NCBI RefSeq assembly: GCF_009905375.1
Contig: NC_133655.1
Span: forward strand, 38,583,437-38,647,436
Origin: Apium graveolens
Lineage: Eukaryota > Streptophyta > Magnoliopsida > Apiales > Apiaceae
Reading direction: 5' to 3'
Length of the DNA stretch: 64,000 bases
The stretch's first letter is position 1. Every line of letters starts with the position of its first letter. A program made the translations under genes and the position numbers. This document shows positions 37,355-48,200 of this stretch, in pieces. The notes beneath the pieces were generated by a model. That model had not been told where the DNA came from, ran no database searches, and worked only from the letters and a program-made list of their open reading frames with translations.

Positions 37355-37797
37355 ATAGGTTGTATGCATATAGATCTGTGGTAAAAATTTCAGAATTTTT
37401 TGTGCTTGTATGAATTAATTATGATTTTTACAAGTTATATTATGGATTAATTATGTCTGATGAGAAATCGTTTCTCAGAATAATTTTGAATGTTGATCTG
37501 GGTTCTACAAGTGTTGTAGATCATCTGGGTATTTTTTTCATAATTTTATGATGTATAGATTTTTTATTATGAATTTTTGAAGTTGTTGTAATTAAATTCG
37601 TAATTAAATAATCATATATATATATAAATTGTTAGTATGTATATATATATATACATCTGTTGAAATATTGTGGCTGTCTGGGACTGCACGGAAAGAAGAC
37701 AGACACAGCAGAGGATGTCAGGTACGGCTGCACGGCGATCGAGAAAAAGCAACGGCGGCTGCTGCAGGCGCGTGTGGCGCACGCTTGCGCGAATGGG

Positions 37798-37935
37798 TGT
37801 CGCGCATTCCGGGAATGCATTACATCCTGTGGCGCATTCAAGGAATGCGTTACACCTTTTAATGGCTTAAAAGGGTTGTAACACATCACCGGAATGTGTT
37901 ACAGGGCTTGTAACGCGTTCCTGTAATGCGTTACA
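37798..37935 (+). repeat. Array of four 27-bp palindromes in the copia C leader
   Basis: Units 37798-37824, 37828-37854, 37877-37903 and 37909-37935 are each exactly 27 bp. All follow the pattern TGTaaCGCATTCC, one central base, then the inverted half ending GCGTTACA. The arms of units 3 and 4 pair perfectly over 10 and 8 bp at the outside. Those of units 1 and 2 pair over 7 bp in the centre. A degenerate unit may precede at about 37773. The block is GC-richer than the rest of the element. Confidence 0.85.
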
Positions 37936-38375
37936 GCCCATCTGTTATTTTTAAATTTGATTTCTGGGAGTTTCATAACTCCGTTTTGGGCGTGCAATAA
38001 ATCGTTGGATTCGTTTTTTCCGAGAGGATCTAATGGTGTGATCAAATTTTAGTTTATATAAAAGTTTTGAACTGATTATATTCCATGAAGTGTTTTAAAG
38101 CTGTTTTAGACTGTTTTAATTACTTTTAAATGCTTCATGTGATACATAGAGATGTATAATTCTTAGACCAATATGCTAGATGATGTAACATGCCTACCTT
38201 GATGTTTATTCATGTTGATATATGTGATATATGCTTAGTTTATCATGCGCTTATTAGACAATCTAGTATAGTATAATTGTTTCATAACCTTAATAATAAT
38301 ATTATGAATACAATCATGAGATTCTTGTGTTTATGAAACACGTAATTGAATATAAATTTTCAATATGAGAGAAAG

Positions 38376-38465
38376 GATGATTCTGTCAACAACAGATTTC
38401 TATCTGTAAGAAAGGGTTATTAAGTGACGCCTCTTGACAATGCTTCACCCGATCTGGGAATCATC
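38376..38465 (+). other. Predicted branched RNA fold in the copia C leader
   Basis: GATGATTC (38376-38383) is exactly complementary to GAATCATC (38458-38465). Inside lies a perfect hairpin, ACAGAT / ATCTGT with loop TTCT (38392-38407). Prediction by eye only. Confidence 0.45.
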
Positions 38466-38589
38466 TGATTATTGATTATTGATTTGAAATATTTAATTTA
38501 AAAGGAAGAATCTCTTTATAATATGATTATGATTGTAACATAATATAATACCTCTAAAATTAAATAATATCAAGTAGTAATTGGCCAAT

Positions 38590-38974
38590 GACACAACGGG
38601 CTTGTGTCGGTCATAGCCTTCCAACATGATAGAAAAGTAGTTCTTATTTTTGAATCATTGTCGGTTCATGCTACAGCCAAGGGCTTTGATTTCGAAATAA
38701 GAAATACTTGTCTATTACATAGAGATGTGTACATTGAATAAGAATCTAAAGGTCGGTACGTGCCACAGCCATGGGCCTTTGGGGACTGATTCAATTGTAC
38801 GGAATGTTGGGTTAGACTTGACTTAGAATATTGAGTTTGTCGTGCCACAGCCGTGACTCAATTATTCAAGAGGCTAAAGTTTGATTAGGGAATAACATAA
38901 GATGTAATTGACAAGAGTTGTCTGCCTATTGAACATTACATGGCGGTTCGTGCTACAGCCGGGGTCGTGTAATG
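38590..38974 (+). repeat. Stem-loop family with a conserved 12-nt loop in the copia C leader
   Basis: Four stem-loops: A 38652-38692, B 38746-38782, C 38830-38862, D 38934-38974. A, B and D share one architecture: variable outer stem, short inner stem ending in C, a 3-nt bulge on the 3' side, a GG/CC clamp, and a 12-nt loop of form T-N-C-R-TGC-Y-ACAG. Outer stems differ in sequence but stay paired: GAATCA/TGATTT, CTAAAGG/CCTTTGG, ATTGAGT/ACTCAAT, CATTACA/TGTAATG. C keeps the outer stem, bulge and loop core but not the GG clamp. A simple hairpin GACACAA/TTGTGTC (38590-38608) and a degenerate CGGTCATAGCC core precede them. Role unknown; packaging, dimerisation or translation control are possible. 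Confidence 0.7.
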
Positions 38975-39163
38975 GAATGTAGGATCCCTATTCCCACTAG
39001 CATTATGAATGCTTAATTTTTCACGTAGGGGGTTGAATAAATTAGGAAAACTAGTGGGAGCCACTTATGAATAAAGACCCGATTCATATAGTGTTTTGAA
39101 ATGAAATCGAATATTTGCTAAGTGTTGTTATGTGTTTATCATTTACAGATTTACTTTGTACGT

Positions 39164-39290
39164 TATGTCTTCTGCACTATCACTCAGGAGCATAATGGAT
39201 GCTCACAAATTGACTGGTCCTAATTATGCTGACTGGCTTCGAAACTTGAGATTGAACAAACTAATAAAAGAAAACGAGATATGAAAATCT
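39164..39290 (+). pseudogene. Copia C gag remnant
   Basis: ATG at 39164 starts a copia gag N-terminus (LRSIMDAHKLTGPNYADWLR). After about 30 residues the sequence jumps to the segment just before the pre-integrase domain. Most of gag and all of protease are therefore deleted, with the junction near 39255. The start follows the structured leader. Confidence 0.75.
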
Positions 39291-40420
39291 GACCTATTTA
39301 TGGCACTGTAGGCTAGGTCATATTAGTCAAAATAGACTTCGAACATTGCATAAGGAAGGGTTACTAGACCCCTTTGATTTTGAATCATATCCTACATGCG
39401 ATTCTTGTCTATTGGGTAAAATGACCAAATCTCCATTTAGTGGACATGGAGAGAGGGCTGCAGATTTGCTAGGATTGGTACACACAGATGTATGTGGACC
39501 AATGTCTACGCAAGCCATGGGAGGATTTTCGTACTTCATTACTTTCATAGATGATAGATCTAGATTCGGATATGTGTATTTGATGAAACACAAGTCTGAA
39601 GCCTTTGAAAAGTTCAAGGAATATAAACATGAAGTGGAGAAACAAACCAAACACAGTATTATAACTCTTCGATCAGATCGAGGTGGTGAATACTTGAATG
39701 GAGAGTTTCTAGATTATCTCAAAGAAAATGGTATAGTCTCCCAGTGGACTCCTCCATATACTCCACAGTTGAATGGGGTATCTGAAAGGAGAAATCGAAC
39801 TCTGTTAGACATGGTTCGGTCTATGATGAGCTATGCGAATCTTTCAGTATTCCTATGGGGTTACGCATTGGAAACATCAGCATATTTACTGAATAAGGTA
39901 CCTTCTAAATCTGTTCCTCAAACTCCATATGAGATATGGAAAGAAAGGAAACCGAGTCTTAAACACGTTAAGATTTGGGGATGTCCAGCTTATGTCAAGT
40001 AAGTTGACCCAGATAAGCTGGAATACCGATCCGTAAAATATAGTTTTATGGGATATCATAAAGAGAATTTAGGGTATTACTTTTACACCGATTATCGGGT
40101 GTTTGTCTCCAGACATGCTACCTTCTTGGAAAAGGAGTTTATCCTTGAAGGAAACAGTGGGAGCAAAATTGAACTTGATGAAGTTCAAGAAGCACAAACT
40201 ACTACGGATCAAGTGGAAACACCTGTTCTGACTGAACAACCATCTGTGGAACAGCCCATTCGTAGGTCAGGGAGAGTGTCTCGCCAACCTGAGAGGTAAT
40301 ATGGCCTTATCTTTGAGAATGACAATGAGTTGTCGATAATTGATGATGACGACCCTGTGACCTATAATGAGGCTATGTGTAGTGTTGACTCAGAGAAATG
40401 GCATATTGCCATGAAATCCG
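39291..40420 (+). pseudogene. Copia C integrase and RT linker
   Basis: One frame with stops at 40000 and 40297. The zinc site is YLWHCRLGH then CDSCLLGK. Integrase catalytic residues are present: HTDVCGP, RSDRGGEY and the Glu of QLNGVSERRNR. After the core come the FMGYHKENLGY domain and the linker ending IRRSGRVSRQPER, then the start of RT (PVTYNEAMCSVDSEKWHIAMKS). Tekay D inserted in that last codon run at 40420. Confidence 0.85.
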
Positions 40421-43400
40421 TGTTACGACCGGTATCTTCGTGTAATATTATTTGTGGATTTGGTATAATATTAAAGCCGAATGAAAATATATTCAATGAT
40501 TGTACGTTTGTGTGAGTGAAAATTTCTGCATAATAAATTTGCTTTATGTAGTATATGATTTTTCAAAGCAAGAGTTTATTTAATTTCTTTATTTTTGATT
40601 TATAAGGAATATTCTAAGCCTTGGAAAAATTTTCTTTTAAAAGGTATTTTGTTCACAAATTTTGAAAATGATTTTATAAACTCTCTAAAAATCCAAGTTA
40701 TTTTATGGTATAAATTTTATAATTTTTGAACTTGTATTTTATTTTATAAAAATAAATCATTATAAATTTTAGTTGTCATATTTAGTAAATTACAAGAAAG
40801 CCCTTGCATGCAAACCACCCTCTCATTCTTTTCAAGGACAAAGAGGACAATTCCAACCCCACTAACTCTTTTTTTCTAGCCAATTTCCTTCTTTACCCTT
40901 GCATGCAAATTGAACCAAGTTCAAGTGAAAGGCTAATCATGTCAATTCCTAATTCTACTCACTTCTGCCAATACAAAAACCATAAAACAAGCAAAGACAT
41001 GATCATTTCACTTCACTCACCACCATACTTTCTCCTCCTTTCCCCCCTCCCTCTCTCACTCTCGGCTTTTAGCCGAAACCCCCCTCCCCATTTTTTTTCT
41101 TCATTCCTCAACCAAGCTTCTACTCTTTACACAAGTAAATGTTACTTCCCGTACCATGATCACTCATATTTCAAAGATTTTTGAGTAGAAAGATTAAGTT
41201 TAAAGGTTGCATGTAAAGGTTTTAGTGAAACTCAAAATACAACCTTGATTCTTGTGAGTTTAAGGTTATTTTTTAGAGGACTACAAGGAATGGATAAGTG
41301 CCAAGTCTTGAGAAGGAAACTCTTGATGATTAAATGGCCCTTCCCATACATTTCATTCGGCCATGACCATATGGGAGCCGAATGAATGGTCCTTGAGATC
41401 ATTCTTGTTGTTTTGCTCAAATTTTGCATGTTTATGTGATAATGACTTGAATTTTGTGGTGAAAATTTGATAAAACTCCTTGCATGCTAAGTGATCATCT
41501 AGGTATAGCTCATGCTAGGCTTGCATGTCAATTTTATGGTAGAATATATGTAGAAAATGTGTTGTTTTGGTTTGCAAAACCCGAGGACATGCATGCATGT
41601 GGATTTCTCTTAGAATGTTGTAAGATTTTGATCATTTGGAAAGATTTTGGTAGTGAGCCTTAATTTCAGTAGGAATAATGTGTTAATATTGATTTATGCT
41701 TCTTGTTGCATGGTAATAATTCGTGGTTATCTTTTATAAAATGCATATCTTGTGGTTTCAAAAACTTAATGAGTGGTGAGTTGAGAAATGAGATCTCTTT
41801 TGTTTTGCCATAATTGTACCTTAGGTAAGGATGATCTCACCCAAGGTTATTTTTAGAATAAGGGATTTAGTTCATTAGATTACCATGTATAAATCTTGGT
41901 TTAAGTATTGGGATGTTGGTAGTTGAGTTTGTCAAGTCAAAACCTTGGAGAAATGAGAGTTATAGTTTCTGCAGAAAATCAGTTTAGTACCCTGAGGTTT
42001 AGAGTGAGTTTTGACCATGTCATTGATGGGCATTTTGAGGCCCAAGCCACCAGAAGTTAGTATTGGGAGTATATAAAAGGTTTTAGGAGTTGGTTGGAGG
42101 TTTGCATGTCTTTTGGTTAGGTGCACAAGTAGAATAACAAAATCTGTCCAGCAGGGGACAGTTTTGTTGCAACTTAGAAATAGGAAGATTTGACCATGTC
42201 ATGGGTAGGCCCTCATTAGGCCCTATTGGGCCTTAGTTAGAGGGAGTGTCAGAGAAGTTTTTCCAACCATAGTTCATAGGATATGAGTTAGAACCATGTG
42301 TCACAAGTTAATTCAAGTCAGGGCGTTTTCAGCCCAGAAAAACAGAAGAACCTTGGACTTTTAGCTTAGGCCCAAGAAGGCCCAAGCCAGGCCCTTGAGC
42401 CACATCAAGTTTGTGAGATGCCCTTAGGTCAGGAGAGTCTTGTGTAAAAGTTTTGAAGGAAAATTTGTAGTTTAAGAGTGCCTAATGCACTCAAGAAACT
42501 ATAGTTGTCATTCTGAAATTTGCACTAGTGAGCGCTTTCACTTATCACATAGTTTTAGAACACTTAGAAGTGAGTATTAGGTCGAACACCATAGTTGTAA
42601 GATGGTATAAGGTCAGTAGAGCTAAAGGCACAAGTAAAGGTCAATAGGTTTTGTATAATTTAGGAAAGGCACATCGAGTTAGGAAGCCAAAATTAGAAAA
42701 CCTTGTCCAGTTTAGCGACCAAGTGACTTAAGATGTGAGTCGAGATCATCCAAGCCTAGTGTTGCATTATGGTATATATGGTGTTATTTGGTGTTAATAT
42801 ATGATATGTGAATATGTGGCTATGTGTGTACTTTTGTAATTTAAAAGTGAATATAAAATTTAGTGCGTATAGGCCTAAGTGTCATCCGTGTTTAATTTCA
42901 AGTTGTAAATAGGTTAAGATGGTAAGAATATATTATAATGAGGATTATTATTATTATGTAGGATCTCGAGACGAGGGAAAACTTGCCATAAAGGTCGAGT
43001 GAAGCTCCAGTTGCTCCTACCAGTCAGACCAGACCAGCCTTTCTCAAGGTAAGTGATTCAACTTGACCTTCGTATTTACTATAAACAATTCATATATATA
43101 TTGATGCAATTATCCTGAGTCATTTGATATGTTTTAAATCAAACGTATCTTTCGTTTATCTTTGAATTATATAGAAATGCCATGAACCCTCGAGTATGTA
43201 TTGCAAGTAGTTCAAAAGCCTTTTCATGATAGTTAAATGCCATGATAAAATGAAGAGTTGATATATTACTTGATTGATCCTCTTGATTAACATGCTTATG
43301 ATTCCTAAGTATTGATATCTCGTCCTGATACTTGAATCCCTATAGAACCTTATCTTGAACCCTGAAAGTCAGAAACTTATCAAAGTGATCCCTCATTGAT

Positions 43401-44433
43401 TGATACCCCTCTTTCTTATCCTAAAGCTTGACAACTCTGATATATCATGAGCTAAAAAATCATTTCTTCATACCTTAACATCCATAGTATTCATGAAGCT
43501 TATCTTCTTGATGATCCAACACCTGTACCTTGACGAGAAGCCATTGCTTTAAGCCCAGTTTGGCATTACCCCTTTATATTATCTATTAGTCTCACTAAAT
43601 TTTCCTGTCCAATTTCTGACATATGAAAACCTTTTGGTTACCCTAATAAAGTAAAATTTTGTAAATCATGGCCTTGAGATTTAGTACCATATTTCCCGTG
43701 TTTCGAGTTGATCTATAATCCCTTAATAAAAATGTTTACGGTTAAAAGAGATTCTGTTATAATTCGGCATCAATTTTTTAAATAAATAAAATAATGGGTT
43801 TTCAGTCCCAAAGGGGGATATATGTTTTCCTTGAATAGTGGATTTGGACTGAGACGCGAGTCCTTTCCACACTGATATTAGGCTTAAAAGTTGCCTAGGG
43901 ATTCCCGTTAATGTTTTAGAACCCAGCGAGGTTTGGGATTACTTCGCGGCTGATCACCGGCTGTAATCCGTAGCGTCATAAAATTATTTTTATTAAGACA
44001 TAATTTTAAAATTGTTTTGATACAAGCAAAATGATGCCATCTCACATAGTTTTATCTCTCGTTACCATTGGTTATGTCTTTCCATTGTCATTCTTTAATG
44101 TATATCTCGATTTATGTTTTATGTCGTACTGTTAGCAATTATTGAGCATTTGGCTCACTCCTTGCTTTACCCTGATATTACAGCTAGCAGCTATGGTTAG
44201 ATTCAAGCAGACTGCCTGTAAGACCTGTGATGCTGATGCTTATGTTCGAGCTCAGGTAGAATAAGTAATAATAGTTTGTGTGAGGACTCGGTACTTTTAA
44301 TCAGATGTAATAGTTGGTAGTGTTGGGCTGTTCCAAACCCTAAACTGTAAGATCTTGGAGTTGGTTGTGTATTCTTCTTTTAAAATATTGTAATAGTTAT
44401 ATTTAATTTGCTGTTTAAGTTGGGGGCGTGACA
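40421..44433 (+). repeat. 5' LTR of Tekay D (about 4.0 kb)
   Basis: TGTTACGACCGG to GGGGGCGTGACA. Short ORFs inside occur identically in the 3' LTR and are not called as genes. TATATAAAAG at 42070-42079 is a possible TATA element. CT-rich stretches occur near 41040-41100. Confidence 0.93.
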
Positions 44434-44438
44434 GGTTT

Positions 44439-44450
44439 TGGTATCAGAGC
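44439..44450 (+). other. Primer-binding site of Tekay D (initiator Met tRNA)
   Basis: TGGTATCAGAGC lies five bases after the LTR end. Confidence 0.9.
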
Positions 44451-44570
44451 TACGGTTTAGAGTCCCTAGACAGCCCAAATAGGTTATAGGATATGTGTGT
44501 AGGTTATAGATAATTTGCGAGACTGTAGGTTAAGTAAATTATTATTAATACTCCTCTTATTGGTTGTCAG

Positions 44571-44926
44571 CAAAGGGCGCATTCCTCGTCATCCTCTGGG
44601 TCGGACGGCACTATTGCTTTCACTGTGTATGCTGAGTTGAGGCGCGAGTTCGACAAGCTTCAGGGCAAGTACGACCGACTGATAGACCGACTGAGAACGT
44701 GTATTCGGACAGCCGAAACTACGAAGGGAAGCCCAAGGAGTAGATGACCGCGAGACTTGGGACCTTGGTTCAGTACGTCAACACTAAGCTTGAAGAGATG
44801 CCAGCGCACCGGGACCGTACCAGCCAGTATGTCATTCAGATGGTGGCGGATGAGTTCTAGAGCATTGTGAAGACGCTTCGAGAGGAAAAGACTACCAAGC
44901 CCCGTTCAGATGGAGTGGAGCCTTAG
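44571..44926 (+). pseudogene. Tekay D leader ORFs upstream of gag, function unknown
   Basis: Two overlapping frames lie between PBS and gag. Frame 1 (44571-44747, no ATG seen, preceded by TTGTCAG) encodes a Ser-rich start then a charged helix (AELRREFDKLQGKYDRL). Frame 2 (44744-44926) starts at an ATGA overlap with the stop of frame 1 and encodes another charged helix (VQYVNTKLEEM), with one TAG at 44858. Codon content and G+C differ from the flanking LTR. It may be one small coiled-coil ORF split by a frameshift. Confidence 0.4.
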
Positions 44927-45238
44927 TTCTTTCCATTTACCTTTCATGTTGTTGTACTATCAGACTCTATGGAATCCCCAGTTGTTTCCGTTGTTTCCTT
45001 TAAATAAGCCTGTTATTCCTAGAATCAGACCTTGTCCTAATCCTATGTATTGTGACCTTTAAAATTTCAATAATTATGTGCTATTGTTCCGTTTGCTCTC
45101 AACTGTTATTTTATGTTTTTATCATCATATCTGCTTAATTTGGAAACTTGACCCCATATGTAAATGAGAATGCCATGCGATACCCTCGAATCATTTTATA
45201 ATTCATATATGTTTTGACACAACTCTTATTTCAGGATC

Positions 45239-48200
45239 ATGCCTCCCAAAAAGAAGAACCCAACAACCACATCCACCACAGACCCAAATTTTCTTCGACT
45301 ACTGGAAACTTTGCAATAGCAAACCAATGCTATAGCTCAACAACAACTAACTCTTCAACAACGAATTGAAAACCAAGATAACCGTGAGCCACACCAACCA
45401 CCTGAACCACCAGTACCACCTAGACAAATTGTCACTTTCAAGGCTTTTCATAATGTGAATCCACCTGCATTTCATGATACCACTGATCCAGTGATAGCTA
45501 ACACATGGATCAAGGAGATGGAAAGGGCTTTTGAGTTGGTACAGTTAGGGGATGATCAGAAGACGCCGTATGCTACTTACTTCTTGAAGGGAGAAGTCAT
45601 CTATTGGTGGGAATCAGTAAAAGCTATGGAAGTCACTCAGTAGGTTTCTTGGGAAAGATTTAAGAAGTTATTTCTAGACAAGTATTACCCTAAGTACATG
45701 CAGAATCAGATGGAGCTAAAATTTCTTGAGTTGAAGCAAGGGAACATGACTGTATTGGAGTATGAGAAGAAGTTCACTGAGTTGTCAAGGTTTGTGACAA
45801 AGTATACCAGCACTGAGGAGGAAAAAGCAAAGAAATTTCAGCAAGGATTGGAGCCTTGGATTAGAGATAGGGTGGCTATGTTTGAGCTTGAAACTTATGC
45901 GGAAGTAGTACAGAAAGCTGCTCTGATTGAGAATAATGGGATGCAGTCCAGGAGAGAGAGGGATAACAAGAGAAGGACGGTTCCATTTTATGGAGAAAAG
46001 TCTGAAGCCGGAAGTTCACAAGATCGGAATGTAAAGAGGATTGGTTTCCAGAAGGGCGGAAATTTTCAAAAGAAAGGAAATTTGGGTAAAAGGCAAGAAT
46101 CGAAGGGGAACAATCAGGCAAGCCAAGGGCAAGTTGGAGAAAACAGGTTCCAGAGGCCAGAATGCAAGCACTGCGGAAGAAGGCACCCCGGAGTGTGTAA
46201 TAAGCTGAGCATGACATGCTGCAGGTACAATCAGAAGGGACATTTGGCGAATGAGTGCAAGATTCCGAAGCCAGGAGTTACGTGTTACAAGTGCGGGAAG
46301 ACTGGACACATAGCTAGGGAGTGCAAGGCAACCGGACCAGTCAAAGCTCTGATGAATGTGGCAAGTACCAGTGCAAGCGTGCCAGCTGAGGTATTGGCAT
46401 TACCTCCACCACCTACACCAACCCCGCAAGCAACAACAAGGACATTTGATTTGAAGATGAAGGATGCTGTACAGAATTCGGAGGTGATAGCAGGTACACT
46501 TTTACTCAATAATGTCAAAGCTAAAGTATTGATTGATTCGGGAGCAACAAGATCTTTCATATCAGAATCTTTTGTTGATAAGCTTCAATGTGAGAAAATG
46601 ATTATGAGTGAGGTAGTAAATGTGGTAATTGCGAACCAAGAGAAGATTCCTGTGAATTAATTTTGTCCAAAGTGTGAGAGTGATATTTCGGGGTATAAGT
46701 TTTCAGCCGACTTGATACTCTTCAAGTTGGGAGAGTTTGACATAATTTTAGGAATGGATTGGTTAGGAGAGAATAACGCTCAGATTAATTGTAAGACCAA
46801 GAGAGTGTACTTAAAGACAAAGAGTGGAGAGAAGGTAGTATTTAAGGGGCAGAGGCAAGAGCAACTATTTCTTACAATTGTTCAGGCTAAGAAGCTACTT
46901 AGAAAAGGTTGTGAGTCGTTCCTAGCTTATGTAGTGGATTCGGAAAAAGGTAGCCCCAGCATGAAAGATATCCCTGTAGTTAACGAGTTCCCGGATGTGT
47001 TTCCCGACGAACTACCAGGCTTACCACCAGATCGACAAATCGAGTTCGAGATCAACCTTGCTCCAGGAATGGAACCAGTTTCAAAGGCCCCATATAGGAT
47101 GGCACCAGCAGAAATGAAAGAGTTGGCGAGCCAGCTACAAGAATTGTTGGATAAGGGAGTGATACGACCAAGTGCGTCACCATGGGGAGCACCTGTTCTG
47201 TTTGTAAAGAAAAAAGATGGGAGTATGCGTCTATGCATAGATTATCGGGAGTTGAATAAGGTAACGATCAAGAACCGCTACCCGCTACCAAGGATAGATG
47301 ACCTTTTTGATCAGTTGAAGGGAGCAAAATGCTTTTCAAAGATTGACTTGAGATCGGGATACCATCAATTAAAGATCAAAGAAGAAGATGTTCCCAAGAC
47401 CGCATTCAGGACCAGATATGGGCATTATGAATTCCTAGTAATGCCGTTTGGACTAACCAACGCTCCGGCTGCATTTATGGATCTGATGAATCGGGTATTT
47501 AAGAAGTATTTGGACAAATTTGTCGTGGTATTTATTGATGACATCCATATTTATTCTAAGTCGGAAGAAGAACATAAGCAGCACCTCTGGATAGCATTGG
47601 AGATACTCCGACAAGAGAAGTTGTATGCCAAGTTTATCAAATGTGAGTTTTAGTTAAAGGAAGTTCAATTTTTGGGACATGTCATTGGAAATGAGGGAGT
47701 TAAAGTGGATCCGTCAAAGATTGAGGCAGTTATGAGTTGGGAGAGGCCAAAGACTCCTACGGAAGTGCAAAGTTTTCTAGGATTGGCCGGATACTATAGA
47801 AGATTCGTCAAGGATTTCTCGAAGATTGCCACGCCATTGACCAAGTTAACCAGAAAGAATCAAAAGTTTGAATGAAGTGCAGAATGTGAAGATAGCTTTC
47901 AAGAGTTAAAGCAGAAGTTGGTAACAGCTCCGGTGTTGGTACTTCCAGATGATCAAGGGAACTTTGTAATATTCAGCAACGCTTCACATAAGGGTTTGGG
48001 TTGTGTGTTGATGCAACACAGTAAAGTGATCGCATATGCGTCAAGATAGTTGAAATCGCATGAGTTAAAGTACCCGACGCATGACTTGGAACTAGCCGCC
48101 ATAGTGTTCGCACTTAAGATTTGGAGACATTACCTCTACGGAGAGAAGTGTGAAATCTACACGGATCACAAGAGTTTAAAGTACATTTTTACTCAGAAAG

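Noticed and set aside
37629..37889. Several overlapping 60-85 residue ORFs on both strands
   Set aside because: All arise from the GC-rich palindrome block; overlapping frames on both strands with no preferred one.
37798..37935. CRISPR-like array
   Set aside because: The 27-bp units are palindromes with spacers of 3, 22 and 5 bp in a plant retrotransposon; no CRISPR features.
38666..38848. 60-residue minus-strand ORF across the stem-loop array
   Set aside because: Short, no family resemblance. The stem-loop array explains the sequence constraint better.
40804..41184. 126-residue ORF in the Tekay D 5' LTR, repeated at 50369-50650
   Set aside because: It is LTR sequence. The two copies differ by truncating changes, and the composition is low-complexity.
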